DNA of 64,000 nucleotides, taken from positions 62,001 to 126,000 of the forward strand of contig NZ_QGDV01000008.1 in the NCBI RefSeq assembly GCF_003149025.1. Reading direction: 5' to 3'. The stretch comes from Rathayibacter iranicus NCPPB 2253 = VKM Ac-1602. Lineage in GTDB: Bacteria > Actinomycetota > Actinomycetes > Actinomycetales > Microbacteriaceae. A program made the position numbers and the translations under genes. Below the pieces are notes generated by a model that was not told the DNA's origin, ran no database searches, and saw only the letters and a list, made by a program, of their open reading frames with translations. This document shows, one piece after another, positions 1 to 8,017 of this stretch; the first letter of the stretch is position 1, and every line of letters begins with the position of its first letter.

Positions 1-1
1 A

Positions 2-922
2 GCACATTTCACGAAGGGCCGTGTCGCGCTGAGCGCACTCGCGGTCGGTGCCGTCGTGGCACTGGCAGGGTGTTCCTCGAGCGATCCGCTCGCTGAGGGA
101 TCGGGTGCGACGGCGGGTGGCGAGACGATCGTCGTCGGCTCGCAGGACTACTACTCGAACGAGATCCTCGCCGAGATTTACGCGCAGGCGCTCGAGAACG
201 ATGGCTTCACCGTCGACCGACAGCTGCGCATCGGCCAGCGCGAGATCTATCTGCCCGAAATCGAGAGCGGATCCATCGACGTCTTCCCCGACTACGACGG
301 AAGCCTCCTCCAGGCGCTCCAGCCCGACGCCACCGCGACCACCGCGGACGCCGTGTACTCGGCGCTCGGCGAGGCTCTTCCCGACGGCCTCCGCGCCCTT
401 GATGCGGCTGACGCCAGCGACCAGAACTCCTACACCGTGACCAAGAGCTTCGCGGATAAGTGGAAGCTGACCGACATCGCGTCGCTGAAGAATGTCACCG
501 ACCCGATCGTCGTCGGCGGCAACTCCGAGCTGCAGACGCGCCCGTACGGGCCTGAGACCCTGCAGTCGAAGTACGGCATCACGACGACCTTCCAGGCGAT
601 CGAGGACAGCGGCGGATCGACGACGGTCGATGCGCTCACCAGCAACCAGATCCAGCTGGCGAACATCTACACCGCAGACCCCAACATCCAGAAGAACGAC
701 CTTGTCGCGCTCCAGGACCCGGACGGCCTGTTCGTCGCCGACAACGTCGTTCCGATCGTGTCGAACAAGATCACCGATAAGGCTGCCGGGGTGCTGAACG
801 CGGTCAGCGCGAAGCTCACGGCGGATGACCTGGTCTCGCTCAACTCCGAAAGCGTCAACGACCAGAAGTCGGCCTCGGCGATCGCGGGCGAGTGGCTGAA
901 GTCGGCGGGTCTCGTCGGCTGA
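2..922 (+). CDS. Osmoprotectant/glycine-betaine-type ABC transporter substrate-binding lipoprotein (5' partial)
   Basis: The reading frame is open at the left edge, so the start codon lies just outside. The visible N-terminus is a hydrophobic signal sequence ending in the lipobox LAGC followed by serines, so the mature protein should be a lipid-anchored extracellular binding protein. The body has the OpuAC/ProX-type pattern: an early VGSQDYYSNEILAEIYAQAL segment, an FPDYDGSLLQ segment and a late VVPIVSNKITDKA segment. Family members deliver glycine betaine, choline or carnitine to an ABC permease; the exact ligand cannot be read here. The permease and ATPase genes would lie to the left. It is probably the last gene of its operon, because a bidirectional hairpin follows at 941-974. 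Confidence 0.85.
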   Translation, partial: AHFTKGRVALSALAVGAVVALAGCSSSDPLAEGSGATAGGETIVVGSQDYYSNEILAEIYAQALENDGFTVDRQLRIGQREIYLPEIESGSIDVFPDYDGSLLQALQPDATATTADAVYSALGEALPDGLRALDAADASDQNSYTVTKSFADKWKLTDIASLKNVTDPIVVGGNSELQTRPYGPETLQSKYGITTTFQAIEDSGGSTTVDALTSNQIQLANIYTADPNIQKNDLVALQDPDGLFVADNVVPIVSNKITDKAAGVLNAVSAKLTADDLVSLNSESVNDQKSASAIAGEWLKSAGLVG

Positions 923-940
923 TCCTCCGCGGACACGGCC

Positions 941-974
941 GGAGGCGCGTCACTCGTCGAGGTGACGCGCCTCC
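941..974. terminator. Bidirectional hairpin terminator between convergent genes
   Basis: A perfect 12-bp inverted repeat (GGAGGCGCGTCA at 941-952, TGACGCGCCTCC at 963-974) with a 10-nt loop lies between the convergent binding-protein and DedA genes. It overlaps the last codon of the DedA gene. A short T-rich run (GCTTTG) follows on the plus strand. It can serve both transcripts. Confidence 0.7.
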
Positions 975-1588
975 GCTTTGCTCAGCAGCTTCTTACCGAG
1001 CAGCACGAGCAGAGCGAACGCGACGATAACGCCAACGAACACGTAGCCGGCTCCGTGCAGGTTTTCGGAGAGTTCGCGGTAACTGCCGGCCGCGGCCGTC
1101 CCGACGCCCACGTAGGCGGAAGACCAGAGCACACAGGCCGGGACTGTCCACGCCATGAAGGTGCGGTAGCGCATACCGCTCATTCCGACCGTCAGGGGGA
1201 TTAACGAGTGCAGCACCGGCAGAAAGCGCGAGAGAAACACCGCGATCCCGCCGCGGCGATCGAGATACCGTTCGGCGCGCAGCCAGTTCTTCTCGCCCAG
1301 GCGGCGACCCAGGCGTGAGGCGCGGATCCTCGGGCCGAACCAGCGCCCCAGGTAAAAGCCGAGCGACTCGCCGCAGAGCGCACCGATCACCACGGTGACC
1401 GCGAGGGCGACGAACTGCAGTGGACTCGTGACGCCGGTAGCGCTCACGATGACGATCGTGTCCCCGGGAACGATCAGCCCGGCCAGAATGGTCGTTTCGA
1501 AGAAGATGGCGAGCCCGGCCAGCAGCGTGCGCCAGACGGGCGGCACGCTCACGACCACGTCGAGAAGACCACTGAGGACGTCGTTCAC
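950..1588 (-). CDS. DedA/VTT-domain family membrane protein
   Basis: A 212-residue integral membrane protein of the DedA (SNARE-associated/VTT) family. Visible family features are the N-terminal FFETTILAGLIVPGD segment, the GESLGFYLGRWFGPR segment, the RFLPVLHSLIPLTVGMSGM segment with its conserved arginine and proline, and several hydrophobic spans. DedA proteins act in the cytoplasmic membrane, and some are reported as undecaprenyl-phosphate or phospholipid flippases; the role here is unknown. The GTG start at 1588 was chosen because GGAG lies 6 nt upstream and because the longer upstream reading is low-complexity Arg/Pro sequence. It converges on the binding-protein gene and stands alone on its strand. 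Confidence 0.85.
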   Translation of the reverse strand: MNDVLSGLLDVVVSVPPVWRTLLAGLAIFFETTILAGLIVPGDTIVIVSATGVTSPLQFVALAVTVVIGALCGESLGFYLGRWFGPRIRASRLGRRLGEKNWLRAERYLDRRGGIAVFLSRFLPVLHSLIPLTVGMSGMRYRTFMAWTVPACVLWSSAYVGVGTAAAGSYRELSENLHGAGYVFVGVIVAFALLVLLGKKLLSKAEARHLDE

Positions 1589-1735
1589 CAACGGCTCCGG
1601 GGGCGGGTGGGGGTGCTCGGCATGGCTTGATCGTAGGGGCGCTCGGCTGGGCGTCGGCCGCCTCCGCGCCTGCTGTCGCGCCGCGCGTGCGCAAAAGTGA
1701 CGGTCGTTGGCGGCGACCACCACGTCTGTGGCGGC

Positions 1736-2389
1736 TTAAGTGGCCGGCGGCGGGAGAACCGTCACCGATCGCCGCAGCGGTGGCGAATCAAGGACTCGCA
1801 CCCCCGCTTGTGCACACGCGGTGATCCCGTCGATCTCTTTCGATTGGTCGACCTGCAGCTCATCGTTTCTGCCTTGCCGTCCGAACAGCGCCCAGGCGTT
1901 GGGGCCCGAGGCGCTGGTGTACCGCGAGGAGTACCGGATGCCGTCGAAGCCCGCTGCGTGCAGCACTGCGGACCACTCCTGAGTGATGGTGTAGTCGGTC
2001 ATCGTCGTGAGTTCGCGCGTGACGCCATGCTCGTCTGCGGTGACGGACGTCACCGCTGCGTAAGCGCCTCCTGCCGGGGGAAGGACCGCGGACACACGAA
2101 AATGCGCTGCCGCCGCGGGCGTGAGCACCTGGTCCGGGACGATCCTGTCACCCAGGCTCTCCCGGACAGCCGTCCGGACATCGTCGGCGATGTAGCACGT
2201 ACCGTCCGATCCGTCTGTCGGAAGGTCAAACCGTCCTCTGCCACTTGTGCTGAACCACCACGGCGAAAGATCCGACGCATGAGCCCGCCATGTCACCTTG
2301 GCGTCGAGAGAGACGGACGGGAACCCGCTCAGGTTCTGATCGGTCCCCGGCCGTTGCTGCGCGACGTCGGAGCGGCTCACGACGCCCAC
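1736..2389 (-). CDS. RES-domain protein, probable NAD+-degrading toxin
   Basis: A 217-residue RES-domain protein. The N-terminal WRAH, the GRFDLP segment, the CYIADD segment and the following RTAVRES segment match the family pattern of conserved Arg, Tyr and Glu. RES toxins of RES-Xre pairs are established NAD+ phosphorylases/hydrolases; activity here is inferred. The GTG start overlaps the upstream antitoxin-like gene by 13 nt, so the two are translationally coupled, antitoxin first, as in known RES-Xre modules. The end GFDGIRYSSRY...NAWALFG is also typical of the family. It is slightly longer than compact RES domains because of a C-terminal tail of about 45 residues. Confidence 0.75.
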   Translation of the reverse strand: MGVVSRSDVAQQRPGTDQNLSGFPSVSLDAKVTWRAHASDLSPWWFSTSGRGRFDLPTDGSDGTCYIADDVRTAVRESLGDRIVPDQVLTPAAAAHFRVSAVLPPAGGAYAAVTSVTADEHGVTRELTTMTDYTITQEWSAVLHAAGFDGIRYSSRYTSASGPNAWALFGRQGRNDELQVDQSKEIDGITACAQAGVRVLDSPPLRRSVTVLPPPAT

Positions 2390-3132
2390 AGCGAGCCGGC
2401 GCGGCTCGCTCGCGCAAGCACCTCGGCGATCCGGCCTTGACGAAGCGCCTGCGCCGGAGTCGCACCGTCGAGTTCAGGCAGTGCGCTACTCAGCCAGAGC
2501 GCGTCGCCCCAGGCGTCGATCCCTCGAGGGTCCAGCGCGGCGAGGACACGGCGAAGCTGCGGAAGAGGTGTGCCCTCCGGGCCCTCGAACTGGAAAGCCG
2601 GATAGAGGCGATGTCCGTCGCTCGTGCGAACGCAGAGCAGATCGCCCCGTTCGACCTGTCCGTCGATCGATTGCCGAGTAATGCCCTTCCACGTCCGCAG
2701 GCCCGTTGTGTCGTAGAAAGGACCGATCTTTTCGTCGTAGTAGTTGGCGCCCGGGACGCTCGCGAACATCTTGGAGACGACGCTCTCGACGCCGCCGCCC
2801 GAGTGCACGATCCGGTCCAGATCCAGACCCTGTGCCTGATCGACGATGGCCTGCAGCAGAGCGCGAAGTTGCGGTTCGAGGGAGCTGCGCGCGTCACGGT
2901 CGTCTCTCGCGTTCGCGATCGTCGTCTTTCGCGAGCCGTTCGTCGGGTTCGACCGAGTGGGAGTCGCCTCCGCACGAACTCGGTCCACTGACGTGACGGA
3001 GCCCGGCTTCGACCGTGACGTGCTGAATCTGGTCGTCTTTATCTTCATGCCGTAGCGGCTTCGAGTCGCAGCGCTGAGTCTGCCGGTCTCCGCGGTGCCC
3101 GCCTCCGGCCCGCCGATCCTGATCTTGCGCAT
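2377..3132 (-). CDS. Xre/MbcA/ParS-type antitoxin of the RES module, N-terminally extended
   Basis: A 251-residue protein whose C-terminal half carries the RES-partner pattern: a helix-turn-helix-like region (TTGLRTWKGITRQSIDGQVE), then RTSDGHRLYPAFQF, then the toxin-binding repeat-like end (LRRVLAALDPRGIDAWGDAL...ATPAQALRQGR). The start at 3132 has GGAGG 7 nt upstream. The first ~100 residues are Arg/Ser/Thr-rich and of low complexity, unlike the short N-terminus of typical antitoxins. It should bind both its own promoter and the RES toxin, as known for the family. The stop codon overlaps the toxin start. Confidence in the pairing is good; confidence in the N-terminal function is low. Confidence 0.65.
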   Translation of the reverse strand: MRKIRIGGPEAGTAETGRLSAATRSRYGMKIKTTRFSTSRSKPGSVTSVDRVRAEATPTRSNPTNGSRKTTIANARDDRDARSSLEPQLRALLQAIVDQAQGLDLDRIVHSGGGVESVVSKMFASVPGANYYDEKIGPFYDTTGLRTWKGITRQSIDGQVERGDLLCVRTSDGHRLYPAFQFEGPEGTPLPQLRRVLAALDPRGIDAWGDALWLSSALPELDGATPAQALRQGRIAEVLARASRAGSLWAS

Positions 3133-3220
3133 CGTCGATCCTCCGTCTTCTTTATGCGTCAGTTGAAGCAGCCTAGTCGCAATGATGCTTGGCGGCACTC
3201 TCCGTGGCGCGTCCGCACGG

Positions 3221-3991
3221 TTACTCCAGATCGGCCAAGAGGACGGCCCGGACCGCGTTGGCGAAGCGCGCATAGCCCGCCTCGGTGAAGTGCAGGCCGT
3301 CGTCGACGAAGAGGGAGGAGTCGATCCTGCCGTCGGCGGTGAGGAGCGCCTGCGCGGTGGAGATGAAGGTGACCCGGTCGTCGGTTTCGGTGTAGGCGCT
3401 GATCGCCGTGTTCGCGGCACGGACCTCGTCGCGAACCGACTCGCGGGCGGGAGTCTCGGCGATCTCGACGTAGTAGAGGGCGGCATCCGGAGCGATGTCT
3501 TCGAGGCGTTGCAGGTACTCGATCACCGCCTCAGCAGTCTCGGGGCCGGTGCGAGAATCGGCCTCGCCACTGATGTCGTTGGCGCCGACGTAGACGACGA
3601 CGGCGCGCGGGTCGAAGGGTGCGACCATCCGGTCGAGCCACGCGAGATGATCGGCGACGGTCGTGCCGCCGATCCCAATGTTGTAGGTCTCGAGCGGGCG
3701 CAGGTCCTCCTTCGAGGTCGTCCAGCGTCCGATCGTTGAGCTGCCGGTGAGGACGATGCTGTGCTGCGGGAAGCCGGCGGCAAAGCGCGTCTCGAGGCCG
3801 GCGATCCGCTCGGCCATGTCGACAGAGGAGGTGGCGGCGGGAGCTGGCGGTTCTGCCTGCCCTCCGGACCGGGAGTTCAGCGCCAGGGCAGTCGCGACGG
3901 CCGCGAGGACCACTGCCACGGCGAGCAGGATCAGCAGGAGGCGGGTCGTCGCTCGGGAGCGGCCGGTGGTGGGGGTCGTCGCTCGAGCCAT
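3221..3991 (-). CDS. Membrane-anchored SGNH/GDSL-family hydrolase
   Basis: A 256-residue protein with one N-terminal membrane segment (about residues 17-38, LLLILLAVAVVLAAVATALAL) and an extracytoplasmic SGNH hydrolase domain. The SGNH blocks are visible in order: block I as VLTGSSTIGRW (catalytic Ser), the Gly block NIGIGGTT, the Asn block VYVGANDIS, and the catalytic Asp/His block DDGLHFTEAGY. Such enzymes remove or transfer acyl groups on glycans or lipids. It is divergent from the acyltransferase-3 gene at 4197, which suggests work on the same surface acylation. An alternative ATG lies six codons upstream at 4009; neither has a strong ribosome binding site. Confidence 0.8.
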   Translation of the reverse strand: MARATTPTTGRSRATTRLLLILLAVAVVLAAVATALALNSRSGGQAEPPAPAATSSVDMAERIAGLETRFAAGFPQHSIVLTGSSTIGRWTTSKEDLRPLETYNIGIGGTTVADHLAWLDRMVAPFDPRAVVVYVGANDISGEADSRTGPETAEAVIEYLQRLEDIAPDAALYYVEIAETPARESVRDEVRAANTAISAYTETDDRVTFISTAQALLTADGRIDSSLFVDDGLHFTEAGYARFANAVRAVLLADLE

Positions 3992-4196
3992 GCGTCGATC
4001 ATCGGGCATCGGCGGGGGCGTGAGGGGGTTCTCGAAAGAATCCGGTGAGGGAGAGGAGAAATCGGAGTGATGTGGATGCCCGGCCCGAATAACATTTGAC
4101 ACGTCACAGGAGATGCACAGCTGTGCGACACTTGCTCCGCGCCGCCGTCGCTGATGCCGCCGGCCGTTTTGTGACGGACAACCCCAATGAGGACTC

Positions 4197-5246
4197 ATGG
4201 CACGCGCACGCATCACCTGGGTGGACACCGCTAAGGGCATGGCGATCATCCTGGTCGCCCTCGCGCATTCGGTGCAGTGGACGACTACGGCCGGTCTGGC
4301 ACCGGACGTCTGGAACGACATCAACCTTCTGTTGATTACTTTCCGGATGCCGCTGTTCTTCCTCGCCTCCGGCCTGTTCGCCGGTTCTGTGTTGACGCGC
4401 TCGTGGTCCGAGCTCTGGCGGTCGCGGCTGAGCCTTTTAGTCTGGGCGTTCTTGCTCTGGTCGGTGGTGCGCTTTCTCTTCTTCCTCGTCGTTCCCAATC
4501 CGGGCGGGACCGATGAGTCCGACCCGCTGGCGCTCCTCCTGCAGCCCGTGATGCCGCAGAACGGACTGTGGTTTCTCTACGCGCTGACGATCTTCTTCGT
4601 GGTGGCCAAGCTCGCCCAGGGCCGGATCGACTGGCGGGTGCAGATCGGGGTTGCGACCGCGATCGCGGTGCTGTGGTATGCGGTCCGTTCCAGCACGTCT
4701 GAGGGGACCGGCAATATCGCCTGGGATGGCATGGCGCGCTATCTGATGTTCTTTCTCCTCGGCCTGTACCTGCGCACGGCGGTGATCGCCTTCGTCGAGC
4801 GGCGCGGGATCCTCAGTGGCCTCGGCTGTGGCGTCCTCTTCCTTGCGCTTGCCGGTGTGATCCTCGCGGTGCGCGGCCGTTTCCCGCTGCTGACGATCGG
4901 TCTGGTGCTGGTGAGTGTGCTCGCGGTGCTGGCCGGCCTCATCGTCGCGCGCTTTCTCGCTCCTCGACGCGGCGCGGGCTGGATCACCGTCATTGGCCGC
5001 AACACCCTGCCGGTCTATGTGGTTCACGTTCTCTTCGTGTCGCTCGCGACGAGCGCGCTGCTGCTGTTCGACGGGCAGCGTTGGCTCGACGCGATCGGCC
5101 CGGTCGTACCGCTCCTGGTCTGCGCGATCGGCGTGGCGGGGGCTTTGGGCTATTGGCGACTGACCCGCGACCTGCCGGTGCTGAGGTATGGCTTCCAGGC
5201 TCCGCGCTGGTTTTCGGGTGCTCGCTCCCGCGTCGACGCCGGCTGA
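4197..5246 (+). CDS. Acyltransferase-3 family integral membrane protein
   Basis: A 349-residue polytopic membrane protein of the acyltransferase-3 family. It opens with the family signature WVDTAKGMAIILVALAHS (the His is the likely catalytic residue), followed by FRMPLFFLASGLFAG and about ten hydrophobic spans, with NTLPVYVVHVLF near the end. Members transfer acyl groups, often acetyl, across the membrane to cell-wall glycans, exopolysaccharides or antibiotics. The adjacent divergent SGNH hydrolase is suggestive because OatA-type enzymes fuse exactly these two activities. The ATG is preceded by TGAGGAC. The acceptor cannot be read from sequence. Confidence 0.8.
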   Translation: MARARITWVDTAKGMAIILVALAHSVQWTTTAGLAPDVWNDINLLLITFRMPLFFLASGLFAGSVLTRSWSELWRSRLSLLVWAFLLWSVVRFLFFLVVPNPGGTDESDPLALLLQPVMPQNGLWFLYALTIFFVVAKLAQGRIDWRVQIGVATAIAVLWYAVRSSTSEGTGNIAWDGMARYLMFFLLGLYLRTAVIAFVERRGILSGLGCGVLFLALAGVILAVRGRFPLLTIGLVLVSVLAVLAGLIVARFLAPRRGAGWITVIGRNTLPVYVVHVLFVSLATSALLLFDGQRWLDAIGPVVPLLVCAIGVAGALGYWRLTRDLPVLRYGFQAPRWFSGARSRVDAG

Positions 5247-5590
5247 GCTGGGTGAACGGATTTCCAACAGTAAGTCGCGGATGTGCACGGCTGAAACGGT
5301 CGGGCGGAGTCCTGTATCGCTGAGCGGTTGTGCAATCGCTCGGCGTCGAGAGTCCTGCTGCCGGTGGCTCAGCGGTGACCAGGGCTGCTCGGCAGTGATC
5401 GTGTGGGGGAGTCGCTCGACGTCAAGAGGGAGTGACTCGACATCGAGCGACACGGGGACCGATCTCTCACTATCAGCTGCGAACGGCGCCCTGGTCACAG
5501 TCTCGTAGCCCGGCTCTGCACGCCCGCACATCCGCTCCAGTCCGGGGATCGAGGCGGTCCGCGCGCCAGAGTCGACCTACTCTCAGAGCC
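5247..5590. other. Intergenic region before cydA
   Basis: About 340 bp without a convincing gene. Reading frames here lack family signatures and ribosome binding sites. The only element I can support is a TACTCT -10-like box at 5578-5583 immediately before cydA. A short internal repeat of GAGTGACTCGACATCGAG-like sequence lies at about 5429-5448; its meaning is unknown. Confidence 0.5.
5578..5583 (+). promoter_or_regulatory. Putative -10 box of a leaderless cydA transcript
   Basis: TACTCT fits the actinobacterial TANNNT -10 pattern and ends 7 nt before the cydA GTG, with no Shine-Dalgarno sequence between. A transcript starting at the GTG itself is expected. No clear -35 box is seen. Confidence 0.4.
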
Positions 5591-7000
5591 GTGAACGAGT
5601 TCCTGGATCCGCTTCTGCTGTCGAGATGGCAGTTCGGTCTGACGACGATCTACCATTTCCTCTTCGTGCCGCTGACCATCGGCATGGCGTTGACTGTCGC
5701 GATCTTTCAGACCTGCTGGGTGCGTACCGGAAAGGTGCACTACCTCCAGCTGACGAAATTTTTCGGGAAGCTGTTTCTCATCAATTTCGCGATGGGAGTG
5801 GTGACCGGCATCGTTCAAGAGTTCCAGTTCGGGATGAACTGGAGTGACTACTCCCGCTTCGTCGGCGACGTGTTCGGCGCTCCGCTCGCCTTCGAAGGAT
5901 TGCTTGCTTTCTTCCTCGAGGCCACCTTCATCGGCCTGTGGATCTTCGGCTGGGACAAGCTGCCGGAAAAGCTGCATCTCGCCACGATCTGGCTGACCAC
6001 TCTCGGCACCACGCTCTCGGCCTACTTCATCATCGCGGCGAATGCCTTCATGCAAAATCCGGTCGGTTTCCGGATCAACGAGACGAAGGGCCGCGCGGAA
6101 CTCACCGATATCTGGGCGCTGTTGACGAATAAGGTCGCGCTCGCGGCGTTCCCGCACACGATCTTCGCCTGCTTCATGGTGTCGGCTGCCGTCATCATCA
6201 GCGTCGCGGCGTACCACCTTTCGCGGAACCAGCATCTGGAGACGATGCGGCCGGCGCTCACGTTCGGCGCCTGGATGATGCTGATCAGCGGCGCTCTGAC
6301 CCTCGTCACCGGTGATTCGCTCGGCCTCGCGATGGTCGACACTCAGCCGATGAAGATGGCGTCGGCGGAGGCGCTGTATACGACCTCCACCGGCATCGAC
6401 GCCTCCTTCTCGGTCTTCACCTGGGGGACTCCCGACGGCTCGAGCGAGCTGTTCTCGATCCGTATCCCGTACCTGCTCTCGTTCCTCTCGACGCACACCT
6501 TCACCGGCACGGTCGAGGGCATCAATGACCTCCAGGCGCAGTACACGCAGGTTTACGGACCGGGCGATTACACCCCGATCATCTGGGTCACCTACTGGTC
6601 GTTCCGCTGGATGATGGCGCTCGGCGTCCTCGCAATCGGCGTCGCGGCGGCCGGACTCTGGTTCACCAGGAAGGGGCGAGAGCCGAAGCCGTGGATGTGG
6701 ACGATCGCGATCTGGGCGGCTCCGCTCCCACTGATGGCGATGATCATCGGCTGGGTCTTCACCGAGATGGGCCGACAGCCCTGGCTCGTCTTCGGGCTGC
6801 TGAAGACCGCCGACGGTGTCTCGCCCGGAGTGAGTGGGCTCGAGGTCCTGATCTCGCTGATCGCTTTCACCGCGATCTACGGCACGCTCGCCGTGGTCGA
6901 GTTCCGCCTGATCAAGCGCGCCGCGCAGGCCGGCCCCGACGACGCTCCCGAGGTCGATGAGGAGAGCGGTCGCCCGCAGCTCGTCGGCACGGTCTACTAG
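5591..7000 (+). CDS. cydA: Cytochrome bd ubiquinol/menaquinol oxidase subunit I
   Basis: A 469-residue subunit I of cytochrome bd, the membrane oxidase that reduces O2 with quinol electrons and has high oxygen affinity. Conserved features are the N-terminal SRWQFGLTTIYHFLFVPLTIG (haem ligand His), EFQFGMNWSDYSRFVGDVFGAPLA, FPHTIFACFMV (second haem-ligand His region) and EMGRQPW (haem-ligand Met and the family signature). The GTG at 5591 gives the usual family N-terminus; upstream reading is unrelated sequence. It heads cydABDC, with cydB 11 nt downstream behind an AGGAGG site. Confidence 0.97.
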   Translation: MNEFLDPLLLSRWQFGLTTIYHFLFVPLTIGMALTVAIFQTCWVRTGKVHYLQLTKFFGKLFLINFAMGVVTGIVQEFQFGMNWSDYSRFVGDVFGAPLAFEGLLAFFLEATFIGLWIFGWDKLPEKLHLATIWLTTLGTTLSAYFIIAANAFMQNPVGFRINETKGRAELTDIWALLTNKVALAAFPHTIFACFMVSAAVIISVAAYHLSRNQHLETMRPALTFGAWMMLISGALTLVTGDSLGLAMVDTQPMKMASAEALYTTSTGIDASFSVFTWGTPDGSSELFSIRIPYLLSFLSTHTFTGTVEGINDLQAQYTQVYGPGDYTPIIWVTYWSFRWMMALGVLAIGVAAAGLWFTRKGREPKPWMWTIAIWAAPLPLMAMIIGWVFTEMGRQPWLVFGLLKTADGVSPGVSGLEVLISLIAFTAIYGTLAVVEFRLIKRAAQAGPDDAPEVDEESGRPQLVGTVY

Positions 7001-7011
7001 GAGGCATCCCC

Positions 7012-8016
7012 ATGGATCTCGCAGTGCTCTGGTTCTGGATCGTCGCGTTCTTCTTTATCGGCTACTTCGTTCTCGATGGTTTCGACTTCGGCGTCGGTAT
7101 GTCCCTTCCGTTTCTCGGGCGCGACGACACCGACCGCCGCGTGCTGATCAATACGATCGGGCCGGTCTGGGACCTCAACGAGACCTGGGTCATCGTGGCC
7201 GGAGCCGCGATGTTCGCGGCTTTCCCGGAGTGGTACGCGACGTTATTCAGCGGCTTCTACCTGCCGCTGCTGCTCATCCTGCTCGCCCTGATTGCGCGCG
7301 GTGTCTCGTTCGAGTACCGGCACCAGCGGCCCGAGGGCGTCTGGAAGAAACGGTTCGACGCGATGATTGTCGTCGGCTCGGCTGTGCCCGCTTTTCTTTG
7401 GGGTGTTGCCTTCGCGAACATTGTCCAGGGCGTGCCGATGGATGCGGACCACAATTACATCGGCACTGTCTTCGACCTGCTCTCCCCCTACGCGCTACTG
7501 GGCGGCGCGACGACCCTCCTGCTCTTCTTCACCCATGGAGTGGTGTTTGTCTCGCTCAAGACCGCGGGGGAGATTCGGGAGCGGGCGCGTCGTCTGGCGA
7601 CTCGGGCGGGGCTGGTGACCACTGTGGTGGCGGCCGTGTTCCTCGCCTGGACGAACCTCGGACAGGGCAGCGCCGCCTCCTGGGCCCTCTCGATCGCGGC
7701 TGCAGTGACGCTCGGCGGCGGCTGGCTCGCGATTAGGAGAGGCCGCGAGGGTCGCGCATTCACCCTGCTCGCTGGCACGATCGCGCTGGTTGTGCCCGCC
7801 CTGTTCACCACACTGTTCCCTGCCGTGATGCCTGCCTCGAACGTGCCCGCCTATGGGCTGACGATTGAGAATGCGTCGAGCACGCCGTATACGCTGACGG
7901 TCATGAGTTGGACCGCCCTGGTGTTCGTGCCGCTCATCGTCGGCTACCAGGCCTGGACTTACTGGATCTTCCGCACGCGAATCAGTCGAACGCACATCCC
8001 GGTCGACGCGCACTGA
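7012..8016 (+). CDS. cydB: Cytochrome bd oxidase subunit II
   Basis: A 334-residue polytopic subunit II. The opening LAVLWFWIVAFFFIGYFVLDGFDFGVG is the family hallmark, followed by GPVWDLNETWVIVAGAAMFAAFPEWYA. It pairs with CydA to form the bd-type oxidase core. An excellent AGGAGG ribosome binding site lies 7 nt before the ATG. It is second in cydABDC; the cydD GTG follows its stop codon after one nucleotide. Confidence 0.97.
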   Translation: MDLAVLWFWIVAFFFIGYFVLDGFDFGVGMSLPFLGRDDTDRRVLINTIGPVWDLNETWVIVAGAAMFAAFPEWYATLFSGFYLPLLLILLALIARGVSFEYRHQRPEGVWKKRFDAMIVVGSAVPAFLWGVAFANIVQGVPMDADHNYIGTVFDLLSPYALLGGATTLLLFFTHGVVFVSLKTAGEIRERARRLATRAGLVTTVVAAVFLAWTNLGQGSAASWALSIAAAVTLGGGWLAIRRGREGRAFTLLAGTIALVVPALFTTLFPAVMPASNVPAYGLTIENASSTPYTLTVMSWTALVFVPLIVGYQAWTYWIFRTRISRTHIPVDAH

Positions 8017-8017
8017 C

